64,000 nucleotides of DNA from Bacteriovoracaceae bacterium (GCA_947441615.1 CANEUH010000014.1:1-64000), one strand, 5' to 3'; counted from the first letter of the stretch, positions 18,789 through 28,617 are shown. Notes: generated by a model not told the origin, from the letters alone. Numbers and translations are program-made.

Positions 18789-20159
18789 TTATTTAAAAAG
18801 TAAATCTTTAAGCTCGCTTGCCTTGTTGATACCAACAAGATCGAGTTTATACTTGCCCCTTAAATCATCTGCCGCGCGCTTTGAAGTGATGACCCTCTTG
18901 TAATTCATTTGAGCTATTTCTTTTAAACGCATCTCCATCATTGGGACAGAACGAACTTCACCAGTGAGGCCAACTTCACCTAAAAAGAGTGTGTCATTTG
19001 CTACGGGTGTTTGGTAATAGGAGCTAAGTAACGAGGCAATGACCGAAAGATCGTTCTCACGAGTTGATAACTTCATGCCACCTACGACATTGACGTATAT
19101 ATCATTATAAGAAAGTGGGATTCCTAAGTATTTATCAATAACAGCAACAAGTAAGGCGACACGATTTGAATCTAGTCCTTGAGTGGTTCTTCTACCAACT
19201 GCAAATTTATTTTCTACCACGAGCGCCTGAATCTCCACGAATAATGAACGGGATCCTTCTAAGATGCAAGTCAGAGAACGCCCATAGGATCCAGGTAATG
19301 ATTGTTCCAAAAAATACTGGGAAGGATTTTTAATTTCAACCAGTCCCTTTTCTTGCATTTCAAAAATACCTACTTCATTGGTATTTCCGAATCTGTTTTT
19401 CATTACTCTGAGCATTCTATATTGGCCTAATTGATCGCCCTCAAAATAAATGACTGCGTCTACCATGTGTTCTAGGATTTTTGGGCCTGCAATCTGTCCT
19501 TCTTTGGTGACATGGCCAATGATAAAACACGTTAGACCATAGGCCTTAGCATAATTCATAAGCTCATAAGTCACCTCACGGATCTGAGAAAGAGTTCCGG
19601 CAGCCGACTCGACCTGGTTAGAGTGAGTTGTCTGTATAGAATCAAGAACCAAAAACTTGGGTTTTAAATCCTTCACTTGTTCAATTATTTTCTGCCAACT
19701 GGTTTCATTATAAATATAAAATCCGTCGTTATTCACACCAAGTCTTTTTGATCGCTGAGCGACCTGAGACTCCGACTCCTCTCCACTTACATATAAAATC
19801 TTCTCTTTTCCATATTCATTTAAAAGTTTTCCACAAACTTCCATAAGAAGTGTGGATTTCCCTATCCCGGGCTCACCACCAATAAGAGTAAGTGAACCAA
19901 TCGTCACTCCTCCGCCCATCACTCGATCGAACTCCCCAATTTTTGTTTGGAAACGGTGTACTGTTTCAAGTTCAACTTCATTAATTGTCTTGGGCTTTGA
20001 TTCTCGGCCAGAAATTGATTTAGGGGCAGCTTTACTTGGTTTAATCGTTTCCTCTTCAGAAAAGGAATTCCACTGCTGACAGTCAGGACACTTTCCTAAC
20101 CACTTCGGGGATTGGTACCCACATTCTTGGCAGGTAAAGACTGTTTTTATTTTTGCCAT
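18789..20159 (-). CDS. radA: DNA repair protein RadA (Sms)
   Basis: RecA-like ATPase that promotes branch migration in recombination. The N-terminal zinc finger has Cys10, Cys13, Cys24 and Cys27 (CQECGYQSPKWLGKCPDC). Walker A is GGEPGIGKST (94-103), the RadA-specific KNRFG motif is present (MKNRFGNTNEVG), and a C-terminal Lon-protease-like domain ends the protein. 456 residues is typical. It starts immediately after the ligA stop with no gap. Confidence 0.97.
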   Translation of the reverse strand: MAKIKTVFTCQECGYQSPKWLGKCPDCQQWNSFSEEETIKPSKAAPKSISGRESKPKTINEVELETVHRFQTKIGEFDRVMGGGVTIGSLTLIGGEPGIGKSTLLMEVCGKLLNEYGKEKILYVSGEESESQVAQRSKRLGVNNDGFYIYNETSWQKIIEQVKDLKPKFLVLDSIQTTHSNQVESAAGTLSQIREVTYELMNYAKAYGLTCFIIGHVTKEGQIAGPKILEHMVDAVIYFEGDQLGQYRMLRVMKNRFGNTNEVGIFEMQEKGLVEIKNPSQYFLEQSLPGSYGRSLTCILEGSRSLFVEIQALVVENKFAVGRRTTQGLDSNRVALLVAVIDKYLGIPLSYNDIYVNVVGGMKLSTRENDLSVIASLLSSYYQTPVANDTLFLGEVGLTGEVRSVPMMEMRLKEIAQMNYKRVITSKRAADDLRGKYKLDLVGINKASELKDLLFK

Positions 20160-22052
20160 CTATCCCTCAATCATTTTAAGAAGTTGTTTTTCGTCAATGA
20201 TAGAAACGCCCAAAGACTTTGCTTTTATGAATTTACTCGAGGCACTCTCACTTTCGTTTGTAACAAGATAATTTAAATTTTTACTAACTCCTGCAATAAC
20301 TCCACCATTAAGCTTAATGAGCTTTTCAATCTGTGGTCGAGGTTGACTGAGTTCACCGGTAATACAAAACTTTAAACCTTTTAGGGGGCCCTCTCCCGAA
20401 GAGATTTCGTCCGCCCGAACAACAACACCAACCTTAAGGAGTTCTGTTATGAGTTTCGACTTCTTTTTGATTGAACTGACAATCATTTCAGAGGATTTTT
20501 CAGCAAATCCCTCAATCTCGAGCATCTTATCTACGGTTAGAGCTTGGATTTTTTCCAGGGTGTTGTAACCTTGTGCAATTATTTTTTCACTTTTGGTAAC
20601 GGAAACTCCTTCAACACCAATGGCGGAAATAAATTGCGCTAAATTTTGCTCCTTAGTTTTCTGAATATTTTCAAACATCTTTGCGGCCAATTTTTCTTTT
20701 ACTTTTTCTAGTTTTAGAAAATCTTCCTCTTTCAATCGATAGAGATCTGGAATGTCTTGAACTAGCCCCTTTGAGATCATTTCCTCGAGTCGCTTATCGG
20801 AGACATCTTCAATATTCGCCTTGTGAATGTAGTTGAGAATTTCTTCTTTTATCTTTGAAGGGCATTTTTCGTTTTCACAAAATAACCAAATATCTTCCAC
20901 TTTTAATTTCGACTGACAACTAGGACATGTCTCTGGGTAAGAAAAATTTCCAATAGCTTTTTCTACAACTCCAAGAAATTTTGGAATAACTTCACCAGAA
21001 CGGATGATTTCAATTTTATCTCCAGCCTTTAATTGAAAATTTTGAACCATCCCGAAATTATGTAAAGTGACTCGACCGATGACTGCTCCAGAGAGTTCTG
21101 TGGGTTCAATCAACGCAACAGGAGTCAGAGTTCCGTTACGTGAAACTCCCCACTCGATTTCATTAATTTTCGCAATCTTCGTGTCTCCAGCAAATTTGAA
21201 GGCGAGTTTATATCTTGGGTGGTGGCCCGTTTCCCCAAGTTCCTGGTGAAGCTTTAAATCATCATAGATAAAGACAAGACCATCTATAAGGTAGTCTCCT
21301 GAGCTCATGAAGTCTCTTGCTTCTTGGAGCTTGACCTTTAACTCTTTCGTTCCTTTATGAATCACATAGTCCGGAGTTTTAAATCCGGCGCCTTTTAGAA
21401 AATCTAATTTTTGATGTTCGTTTTGAAATTTTTCTTCCGTTATAATATCGAATGCTTGAAAACTTAAATGTCGAGAAAGCTGTATATTTTCTTTTCTACC
21501 TAAAAGACCCGCTACAATATTTCGCTGCGAGCTTGGTGTTTCTAGATTTAATTCCTTCATCTCTTTTGAGAGTGTGAAAAAGTTCTTTTCAATACAATAA
21601 ACTTCTCCTCGAACTTCAAAATTTTTCTTTTTTTCAACACTTTTAGGAATATCAGGAATAAACACGGCTTTTTTGGTTATATTTTCACCAAACTGACCAT
21701 CTCCTCTCGTTTTCGCCAAAACTAGGTGCCCATTTTCATAAACGAGGGAGCAACTTGAGCCATCAATTTTGAAAATACTTAGAACTTCTTTTTTATCGAT
21801 CCATTTTTCAAGATCTTTTTCATCATAGGTCTTATCTAGGGAAAGCATCTTTTTTTGATGTTCCACTTTGTTTACTTGCTCGGATTGTTTAAATCCTACG
21901 ATTTGGAGTACAGGGTTTTGTGGGTCTAATTTTTTTAATTCATCTTCTAATTTATCAAACTCTTCATCAGATATTTCAGCTTGTCCTATGTAATATCGTT
22001 CTTTGTGATGAATAATGAGCTTTTCTAATTCTTGGATGCGTTGAATTTTCAT
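20160..22052 (-). CDS. ligA: NAD+-dependent DNA ligase
   Basis: Seals nicks using NAD+. Domain Ia is present (YYIGQAEISDEEFDKL), the adenylated lysine is Lys95 in the motif FKIDGSS, followed by TRGDGQFGENIT, FEVRGEVY and the OB fold. Next come a four-cysteine zinc finger (CPSC..C....C), HhH repeats, and a C-terminal BRCT domain (about 550-630, LKGLKFCITGEL). 630 residues is 40 or so shorter than E. coli LigA, with no missing domain seen. Confidence 0.96.
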   Translation of the reverse strand: MKIQRIQELEKLIIHHKERYYIGQAEISDEEFDKLEDELKKLDPQNPVLQIVGFKQSEQVNKVEHQKKMLSLDKTYDEKDLEKWIDKKEVLSIFKIDGSSCSLVYENGHLVLAKTRGDGQFGENITKKAVFIPDIPKSVEKKKNFEVRGEVYCIEKNFFTLSKEMKELNLETPSSQRNIVAGLLGRKENIQLSRHLSFQAFDIITEEKFQNEHQKLDFLKGAGFKTPDYVIHKGTKELKVKLQEARDFMSSGDYLIDGLVFIYDDLKLHQELGETGHHPRYKLAFKFAGDTKIAKINEIEWGVSRNGTLTPVALIEPTELSGAVIGRVTLHNFGMVQNFQLKAGDKIEIIRSGEVIPKFLGVVEKAIGNFSYPETCPSCQSKLKVEDIWLFCENEKCPSKIKEEILNYIHKANIEDVSDKRLEEMISKGLVQDIPDLYRLKEEDFLKLEKVKEKLAAKMFENIQKTKEQNLAQFISAIGVEGVSVTKSEKIIAQGYNTLEKIQALTVDKMLEIEGFAEKSSEMIVSSIKKKSKLITELLKVGVVVRADEISSGEGPLKGLKFCITGELSQPRPQIEKLIKLNGGVIAGVSKNLNYLVTNESESASSKFIKAKSLGVSIIDEKQLLKMIEG

Positions 22053-22075
22053 CCTTATTTTTTATCATTTTATTT

Positions 22076-23539
22076 CTAAAAATTAAACGAAAGCCCGACT
22101 TTTAAACGATTGTCTTTATAGGATACCTCTTTGTAGGTTCCGCCAAATCGCGCCTTGTTTGAGAGTGTTTCGATTGTGCCGTCAATCGTCATTCTAGTCG
22201 TATATTGGTACTTTAATCCAATTTCTAACTCCATAGAAGTTGCCATTTGCGCCGACCCATAAATACTATCTTCTTCGCTAAAGGTAGGTAGTGGGATGAA
22301 TTCTGCTTGGGCGACAAAGCGGTATTCTCTATTGAGAGGAATATTAACTGCTGTTCCGAGAACAATTCCAGAAATTGAATTTTTTCCAAAGCCATCGGTT
22401 TCTGACACATCTAGATCAAAAGTGTGTTTAACATAACCAGTATAAACATCAATCTGAGGTCCATAGAAAAACCCAATCGGTAAATATTTATAACCACCGG
22501 TTAATTTAAATGTACTGTTATTCACATTAACTGATGATTTTGTTGGATTGCCTGATGTCTCTTTCAAGGAGCCAAGTGCCCTTTCTATTTCTATGGCCGC
22601 AAAGTATTCTCTGGTGACCCAACCCTCAACTCTCAAGTCGACACCGAATATATTTCCACTCATTCGATTTGAGTCGGTTGGAGTTTTGGCGTCCACACTT
22701 GAAGATGAGCCAAAAAGAGCAAGAGATAATACTCCTAATGTTCCTGGGGACTCATCAGTTTTGTTGTCTTCATCGGTTTTAACTTCTTTATCTTCTTCTT
22801 TAAATTCTTCTAATCTAACCCAATCACCGGCGATAACTTTTTTATCACTTTTATACGCCTTGATTATTCCCAGTGCTTGATTATCAGAAATATTAAAGAT
22901 CTTTCCCTCAGCAAGGATTAGAGTTTCCCAATCCACAATTTTCTTTAAAAGAGGGTGCTTTTTAGTTTGGACAGGTCTTTTAATGATAAATTTTTGCCCA
23001 ATATTGATTGGATAACCCTTACCAACATCAAGTGTTATTTGATCTCCAAGCACACCATTAATTTTTGCATCATAAGGAATGGTTTTTGCATAAACCTCTA
23101 GCCAATTATTGATTGTCTGAGAAACGATTTCAATCTCATCTGTTTTGAGAGAAGCTTTTTCTGAGAAATAAAGATCCTCACCATTTTCGCCGTAAATTTT
23201 AATTTCTGCATCAATACCATTGATTTCATTTTTTAAACTCACCAGAATCAGTGAGCCGACTTTTAATTTTTCTGAAACCGTTGTTAGAACTTCTTTCGAT
23301 TTTAAATATTGAGGTAAATTTTCTCTATAACGACTAAAAACATTAATAAGATTTGAATTCGAAATGTAAGTACACCAATTGCTATTTTTTAATTCCGTTT
23401 CTACCTGTTCAAATACCTTGAATCCAATGGCCCCACCAACGCTATCGGTTACAGGAAGAAGAGTGCACCGACGCATAGACGATTGTGCGAACACTGAATG
23501 ATTAAGAATCAAAAAAAGAAGAATAAAAAAAATTTTCAT
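22076..23539 (-). CDS. Exported protein with N-terminal periplasmic domain and C-terminal barrel, unknown
   Basis: 487 residues starting MKIFFILLFLILNHSVFAQ, a cleavable signal peptide. Residues 20-250 form a periplasmic alpha/beta part that includes a TolB-N/FlgT-like pattern (CTLLPVTDSVGGAIGF...ELKNSNWCTYI) and a later SH3-like segment (LDVGKGYPINIGQKFII). An acidic linker (KEEDKEVKTDEDNKTDES) follows, then amphipathic strands ending GLSFNF with terminal Phe. Function not known. The start overlaps the stop of the upstream helix-turn-helix gene by ATGA, so the two form a coupled unit. Confidence 0.7.
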   Translation of the reverse strand: MKIFFILLFLILNHSVFAQSSMRRCTLLPVTDSVGGAIGFKVFEQVETELKNSNWCTYISNSNLINVFSRYRENLPQYLKSKEVLTTVSEKLKVGSLILVSLKNEINGIDAEIKIYGENGEDLYFSEKASLKTDEIEIVSQTINNWLEVYAKTIPYDAKINGVLGDQITLDVGKGYPINIGQKFIIKRPVQTKKHPLLKKIVDWETLILAEGKIFNISDNQALGIIKAYKSDKKVIAGDWVRLEEFKEEDKEVKTDEDNKTDESPGTLGVLSLALFGSSSSVDAKTPTDSNRMSGNIFGVDLRVEGWVTREYFAAIEIERALGSLKETSGNPTKSSVNVNNSTFKLTGGYKYLPIGFFYGPQIDVYTGYVKHTFDLDVSETDGFGKNSISGIVLGTAVNIPLNREYRFVAQAEFIPLPTFSEEDSIYGSAQMATSMELEIGLKYQYTTRMTIDGTIETLSNKARFGGTYKEVSYKDNRLKVGLSFNF

Positions 23540-23871
23540 ATAAATTGCGGAAGCTCGGGTGGCTGTTCTGTTACCCAATTATTTTTGACCTGCTCATAAA
23601 GATTAACCAGCATTCTCAGTTCACTATTTTCTTCACTTAGCTCTTTTACTTGTCTGCGAAGAAGTTCAAGCTCAAGTTTTAGCCTCAACAATTCTTCTTC
23701 CTCTCTTACTTGGATTTTTTCAGATGAGTGGAAGTAAATAAAATACTTTCCGTTTTCCTCTTTGTGTTTCAGAATGTTGTTTTTAATATGTCTTCTAATC
23801 GTTGAGATCGAGACATTTTTAAAACGGGAATAGTCGTTTATGGACAGCCAAACCCCATCATTGGTGTTCAT
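23536..23871 (-). CDS. Small helix-turn-helix protein with coiled coil
   Basis: 111 residues from ATG 23871, chosen for its strong AAGGAG ribosome binding site 6 bp upstream. Residues 7-45 (WLSINDYSRFKNVSISTIRRHIKNN) look like a MerR/excisionase-type winged helix-turn-helix, and residues 55-95 form a heptad coiled coil (ELLRLKLELELLRRQVKELSEENSEL). A DNA-binding dimer is likely. It is coupled to the outer-membrane protein gene downstream and divergent from the patatin gene, so either could be a target. Confidence 0.7.
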   Translation of the reverse strand: MNTNDGVWLSINDYSRFKNVSISTIRRHIKNNILKHKEENGKYFIYFHSSEKIQVREEEELLRLKLELELLRRQVKELSEENSELRMLVNLYEQVKNNWVTEQPPELPQFI

Positions 23872-23957
23872 TAAGGCTCCTTTATCATTAATCTTAATGT
23901 TAAAGAATCCGATAGAGATGTGCAAAATCAAAAAACAGTTAGAAAAGTTGAGTGTAG

Positions 23958-25139
23958 ATGTCGGTTGATTTAAATGATTTAAAGAATAAAAAAATCGCTC
24001 TGGTCCTATCAGGCGGAGTTGTTAAAGCGGCGGCCTGGCATCTTGGAGTCACTCTCGCACTAGAAGAACTTGGATTTTCATTAAAGAGTAACAAGAACTC
24101 ATCTAGTGGCCAGGATTTAAATCAAAAGAGCCTTGAGATTGGAACCTATGTTGGCTCTTCAGCGGGTGCTATGATTTGTGTCTATTTGGCGGCCGGGTAT
24201 ACTCCTCAAGATGTTATTCAGGCGACCTTGGGAATTAAGGGTTCAAAACTTCGTGGTATTAGTTACAAAGATATGTTTTATATCAAGAGACCGGAGTTAA
24301 AGACACCAAAACCCGATCTCTACCACCCTCTTGATGGTCTACCTACTCTAGTGCGAAATCTCATGAAGCCAGTTATTTCGCTTCCGGGACTTTTTTCAAC
24401 CGAAGGTGTTCGGAACCATCTTATTAACGATGTGATTGAAAGTGATGCATTTGAAGACTTTGCTGCTGACTTATTTATTGTAGCAACTCAACTAGACCAT
24501 TCGAGAAAAGTGATTTTCAGTAAATATAATTACCCAAATCCTTCCCATGATTCGACTTCTGTCTACTACACGGGAACAAATGTTTCTTATGCTGCTGCTG
24601 CAAGCATGAGTGTTCCCCCCTTTTATTGCCCCTATCCTATTAAAAACCGTCACACGGGCCAAGTAGATTATTATATCGATGGTGAAATTCGAGAAACCCT
24701 CTCAACTCACGTCGCAGAAGATAATGGTTGTGACGTCATTATAAGTTCATGGACTCATACCCCTTATCACTTTCACGATGAGGTTGGCTCACTCGTGAAC
24801 TATGGTTTACCTCCGATTGCTATTCAGTCTATTTATCTTATGATTCAAAAAAAGATTATCTCGTCCCGTGCAGAAAGGGCCAAGGCGATTGATATTATCG
24901 ATACCGTTAATGATTACATGAAAATGGAAAAATTTTCTCAAGCACATAGAAGAGAAATCATGGCGATCCTTCAAAGAAAATTAAATATTAATCCGAGGGT
25001 GAAACTAATTGATATTTATCCTGATCATCACGATTACAAATTATTTTTTGCCAATTCATTCTCGCTCAACTCAAAAGTTTCCGCACACGCGGTTGAAGCT
25101 GGGTATAAAAGAACAATGCAAGTTTTGAGTCCTAAATGA
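23958..25139 (+). CDS. Patatin-like phospholipase
   Basis: 393 residues. The oxyanion-hole loop is SGGVVKAAAWHLG (18-30), the nucleophile elbow GSSAG (66-70, Ser68) and the dyad aspartate Asp241 in YYIDGEI, so a Ser-Asp lipid acyl hydrolase. No signal peptide is seen, so cytoplasmic or type-secreted by another route. The ATGA overlap with the downstream transglycosylase gene couples them. Family members hydrolyse phospholipids; the true substrate is unknown. Confidence 0.88.
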   Translation: MSVDLNDLKNKKIALVLSGGVVKAAAWHLGVTLALEELGFSLKSNKNSSSGQDLNQKSLEIGTYVGSSAGAMICVYLAAGYTPQDVIQATLGIKGSKLRGISYKDMFYIKRPELKTPKPDLYHPLDGLPTLVRNLMKPVISLPGLFSTEGVRNHLINDVIESDAFEDFAADLFIVATQLDHSRKVIFSKYNYPNPSHDSTSVYYTGTNVSYAAAASMSVPPFYCPYPIKNRHTGQVDYYIDGEIRETLSTHVAEDNGCDVIISSWTHTPYHFHDEVGSLVNYGLPPIAIQSIYLMIQKKIISSRAERAKAIDIIDTVNDYMKMEKFSQAHRREIMAILQRKLNINPRVKLIDIYPDHHDYKLFFANSFSLNSKVSAHAVEAGYKRTMQVLSPK

Positions 25140-26503
25140 AGTATGCCTTATTTGTTTTCTTTTCGTTATTAACTATCTTTTTCATCACCTCATCTGATCC
25201 ATTTTTTGGAACAGAGCTATCATTTAAACCAATTCCAAAAGATAAGAGCGCAGATGTTCGCGAGTTACCGTGGTTAAGCACAGAAGCGATGAGACCCTAC
25301 CTCATTGATAAAGATAATAGAGTTGATGATCTCTTTAAGGTTACTCCTTACTACTATCCAACTGTTCAGTTTTGGTTTTTAATTTATACCCAGTTTGAAT
25401 CTAGCTCTGTCGTTATTCACGACAAAAATAATCTCTCACTTATTTACAAGGTTCTTGATTTCTCTTCACTGAAATCAAAAAAACTCTCATCCAACACACT
25501 CTATGTTCTTCAAAGAAAATTATCTGATGAAAAATTGACTGAGCTCCGACGTGATCTGGATCAGCTGGCCCGTGACCCCTTTTTAACAACTAATTCAGCT
25601 CAGAAAATTTTTAGAACTCTACAAAACGCCAACATAACTCTTCCTGAATCAAAGAATGAAAGAAGACGATTTTTTTCAAATTTACGTGATAATTTAAGAA
25701 CTCAAACAGGTCAAAAAAATTTTATACGAGATGGAATTATCCGCTCTATTCCTTATCAGAAATTTTTGACCAATTATTTTTCAAAGAGAAAACTTCCAAA
25801 GGAATTATTGGCGATTCCTTTTCTCGAATCTAGTTTTAATCCTAAAGCGCAGTCCAAGGTGAACGCCCTTGGTATTTGGCAATTCATGCCTCTTATTTCA
25901 AGCTACTACGTTCCAAAAAGATCAAACCACTTTGATTACCGCTTCAACGTTGGTGTGGCCTCTGTTGCTGCTGGTTTTTTAATGTCGGAAAACTATTCAA
26001 TCATGAAATCATGGGATATGGCGGTTACCGCCTACAATTCTGGTACCAAGCATCTTGTTAAAACCAGACGGGAACTAGCTGGAAAGAAAGTAGATTTAGA
26101 GGCCGTCATAAAACACAGTGACTCAAAACATTTTGGCTTTGCCTCAAAGAACTTTTATAGTGAGTTTTTGGCCTTGGTGCATACACTTGCTTATCGTGAA
26201 GAACTCTTTACGCACCTCCATGACCTGGATCGTACAGACGTTGAAAAGGACTTACGCTTTTTTATGAGTAAATGTTCATTAAAATTACAGTCAGTTCTTT
26301 CAGCTAAGCAAATGGATGATATCTATTTTCATAATCATCACACTTCTGAGGATAAATCCAGTGTTCCGAAAGGATTTATTCTAATTGCCAAGTCAGCATT
26401 ACCTACCAGTAAATTTTATGAAGTTCCGGAAAAACAGCTACTAAAGAAAAAACCCAAGGAGTGGATAAAACTTATTGGACGTCAGAGTTGCTCAACAAGA
26501 TAA
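25136..26503 (+). CDS. MltD-like lytic transglycosylase
   Basis: 455 residues with an N-terminal signal or anchor (about 3-19). A helical middle section leads to a family 1 SLT domain (about 215-350) with catalytic Glu231 in IPFLESSFNPKAQSK, then GIWQFMP and AVTAYNSG. These enzymes cleave peptidoglycan between MurNAc and GlcNAc. No LysM repeats follow, unlike E. coli MltD. Coupled to the patatin gene by ATGA and overlapping the convergent gene by 22 bp. Confidence 0.9.
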   Translation: MKYALFVFFSLLTIFFITSSDPFFGTELSFKPIPKDKSADVRELPWLSTEAMRPYLIDKDNRVDDLFKVTPYYYPTVQFWFLIYTQFESSSVVIHDKNNLSLIYKVLDFSSLKSKKLSSNTLYVLQRKLSDEKLTELRRDLDQLARDPFLTTNSAQKIFRTLQNANITLPESKNERRRFFSNLRDNLRTQTGQKNFIRDGIIRSIPYQKFLTNYFSKRKLPKELLAIPFLESSFNPKAQSKVNALGIWQFMPLISSYYVPKRSNHFDYRFNVGVASVAAGFLMSENYSIMKSWDMAVTAYNSGTKHLVKTRRELAGKKVDLEAVIKHSDSKHFGFASKNFYSEFLALVHTLAYREELFTHLHDLDRTDVEKDLRFFMSKCSLKLQSVLSAKQMDDIYFHNHHTSEDKSSVPKGFILIAKSALPTSKFYEVPEKQLLKKKPKEWIKLIGRQSCSTR

Positions 26504-28485
26504 GTATTTGGTGAGCAGTAACTTCCAAAATACTGCACACTCTCATCTTCATAAGTAATTTTGAGATTAATTTTCGAGTCTAGGATCGATGTACCGTTCC
26601 CCTGATTTTCACCCACGATGATGATTTTTTCACTCTTTGCACCTAATGAATCATAAAATTTACCGTCAGCATCAAGCATCTGCTGATATGTTCTAAGGGA
26701 TTCTCCAACAGACTCTGACCCAATATCAACCCGTGTCGCTTTTCTCGTTAAGTTAACTTGAATGACACAACGATTACCAAGGCCACTTTTTTCAGATTTA
26801 CTTAGTATATTTCTAATAAAGTTTTCCGAGGGTATATCAAGGTTCTGATTTTCTTTAAATCCCACGAAAATCGGCTCTTCTAGATGATTTAATTCAATAT
26901 ACTTTCGACTGCCGAGCTGAATTTTATTAAATTCTGTTACAAATGTATGATCGTTTATTTTCTTTGCCGTCTTATCAGTTGCAAATTGCTTAACTTGATC
27001 ACCCGAAATAATCAGGGGCATTTTCTCTTTACTGAGAATATCTTCTTCAAAAAGAGAGATTTTTTCATTTGTAACATTCTCATAGAAGTTTGATTCAAAT
27101 GTTAATTCACGCTCATGAATGTGGATAATTTTTGAAGACGTTTCTCCATGAGAAGTCTTATAGCTCAATAAGGCATTCCCAGCTTTGACACCAACGAATA
27201 ATTGATATGAGAAATTATCTCCCTGAACAATATTCATATTTTCATTTAATTTAATGACCTGAGAGTAAGGAACATCCAAAGTCGCAGTCTCTGTTTTATT
27301 ATCTAATTCAATAAGAACTGAACCAATTGGGCCTCTAGACTCATACGGAGCTATTAATTCATTAAATGTTTCTTCTTCTATTAAGGGGACCGTCATCTCT
27401 GAAGCACCCTCTTCAAGAATCATGTCGGTATTGGTTGGAGCGAACCCTCTTTTAAGGATGGCGACAGATCTCGTCATTTTACTGCCCGCAAGCTTAGTCT
27501 CAATTTGAACATCGCCGTTATTGTAGTCAAAAAATGATTCACTTAAATCATCTTGTGGCCTAACTTCAAAGCCAACTTCATCTTGGGTTTTCTTTAAATC
27601 TGTCCCCACAATTTGAATAGTCACACCGTTATCAAGTTTAGGTTTTTTTATGAAGTCACTTACAATCTTATTTCCTTGAGTAGTCACACCCGGTTTTGAT
27701 TCAGAAGTGATTGGATTCGTCATTGATCCAGGCAATTTTTCAGTACTAGCATCTAACACTTTCTTTGATACTTCTGTTTGAGTAGTCACCATCGAAACGG
27801 TTGGAAGGGTTTTTTCTTTTAAATCGTGCTCTGCCTTTGAGTAGTCAAACGCAAAAAGATCCTCAACCTGAACTTCTTCTTGTTGCGGTGTTGAGGAAGC
27901 TTCAGTTTTCACTTCTTCTTTTATAACTTCCGTAATTTTATTTTCTTCCGTTTTTACTATTTCTTTGTTTGTTGTTGTTTTCTCAACCGGGTATTCAAAA
28001 AACTCTGGCTCACTGACAGCGGCCATTTTGGTATCAACTTGATCTTCGATAACTTTGTTTTCAGCAATGACTTCTGGTTTGATTTCACTAAATAACGATG
28101 CGTATTGTCCGGTAATTTCATTTGTCTTAAAGACAGGGGTCAAAACAACGGGTTCAGAAAACGGAAGCTCATTTTTATCAACTGAAGTGTACTTGAATTG
28201 TACCGGTGATGATTTAACTATTATGTTTTCTTTAACTAGCTTAATTCTCTTAGTAATAAATGACTTCTTTTCATTTATTTGAATGTCTTTAAAGACCATC
28301 AGAGGGGCTTCAAGAGTCTCTGTTTGGGATCTGTTGATCTTTGTTTCTGAGAAGAGAGATAGGTGTGCTGTGCTTATTTCAAATGATGTCATTTCTGGAG
28401 TAAATACACGCACGCCGACCCAGCCCACGACGAGGTACAAAGAAAGCGTTAATGATGCAAACATCCGTGTTAGCAGCGATGACAT
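26482..28485 (-). CDS. Large membrane-anchored envelope protein, unknown family
   Basis: 667 residues: one N-terminal membrane helix (LTLSLYLVVGWVGVRVF, about 12-28), a long Glu/Thr/Lys-rich low-complexity region (about 150-270), then strand-rich domains (about 280-667) that look like repeated beta-sandwich or carboxypeptidase-regulatory-like folds. I recognise no family. It is followed on its 3' side by the convergent transglycosylase gene, and transcribed from the 158-bp gap that separates it from atpC. Periplasmic, inner-membrane-anchored location is inferred. Confidence 0.65.
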   Translation of the reverse strand: MSSLLTRMFASLTLSLYLVVGWVGVRVFTPEMTSFEISTAHLSLFSETKINRSQTETLEAPLMVFKDIQINEKKSFITKRIKLVKENIIVKSSPVQFKYTSVDKNELPFSEPVVLTPVFKTNEITGQYASLFSEIKPEVIAENKVIEDQVDTKMAAVSEPEFFEYPVEKTTTNKEIVKTEENKITEVIKEEVKTEASSTPQQEEVQVEDLFAFDYSKAEHDLKEKTLPTVSMVTTQTEVSKKVLDASTEKLPGSMTNPITSESKPGVTTQGNKIVSDFIKKPKLDNGVTIQIVGTDLKKTQDEVGFEVRPQDDLSESFFDYNNGDVQIETKLAGSKMTRSVAILKRGFAPTNTDMILEEGASEMTVPLIEEETFNELIAPYESRGPIGSVLIELDNKTETATLDVPYSQVIKLNENMNIVQGDNFSYQLFVGVKAGNALLSYKTSHGETSSKIIHIHERELTFESNFYENVTNEKISLFEEDILSKEKMPLIISGDQVKQFATDKTAKKINDHTFVTEFNKIQLGSRKYIELNHLEEPIFVGFKENQNLDIPSENFIRNILSKSEKSGLGNRCVIQVNLTRKATRVDIGSESVGESLRTYQQMLDADGKFYDSLGAKSEKIIIVGENQGNGTSILDSKINLKITYEDESVQYFGSYCSPNTYLVEQL

Positions 28486-28586
28486 ATAAGATTATTTTAG
28501 TGGAGAAAAACTTTTTTAGAATTTAAAAACGGTGACTCTGTTCATTTTGTGCCTATTCAGGCTTCGCGTAGGACCACTTTTATTGA

Positions 28587-28600
28587 ATACTCATGAGTAT
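28587..28600. repeat. Perfect 14-bp palindrome ATACTCATGAGTAT
   Basis: The sequence ATACTCATGAGTAT equals its own reverse complement. It lies in the 158-bp gap upstream of the large envelope protein gene (28485) and downstream of the atp terminator. It may be an operator for that gene; there is no other support. Confidence 0.35.
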
Positions 28601-28617
28601 CTAGTAGGGAAAATAAA

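Noticed and set aside
18770-18815. A/T-rich inverted repeat between glpK and radA as a terminator
   Set aside because: The stem is nearly all A-T and overlaps both coding ends; too weak to call.
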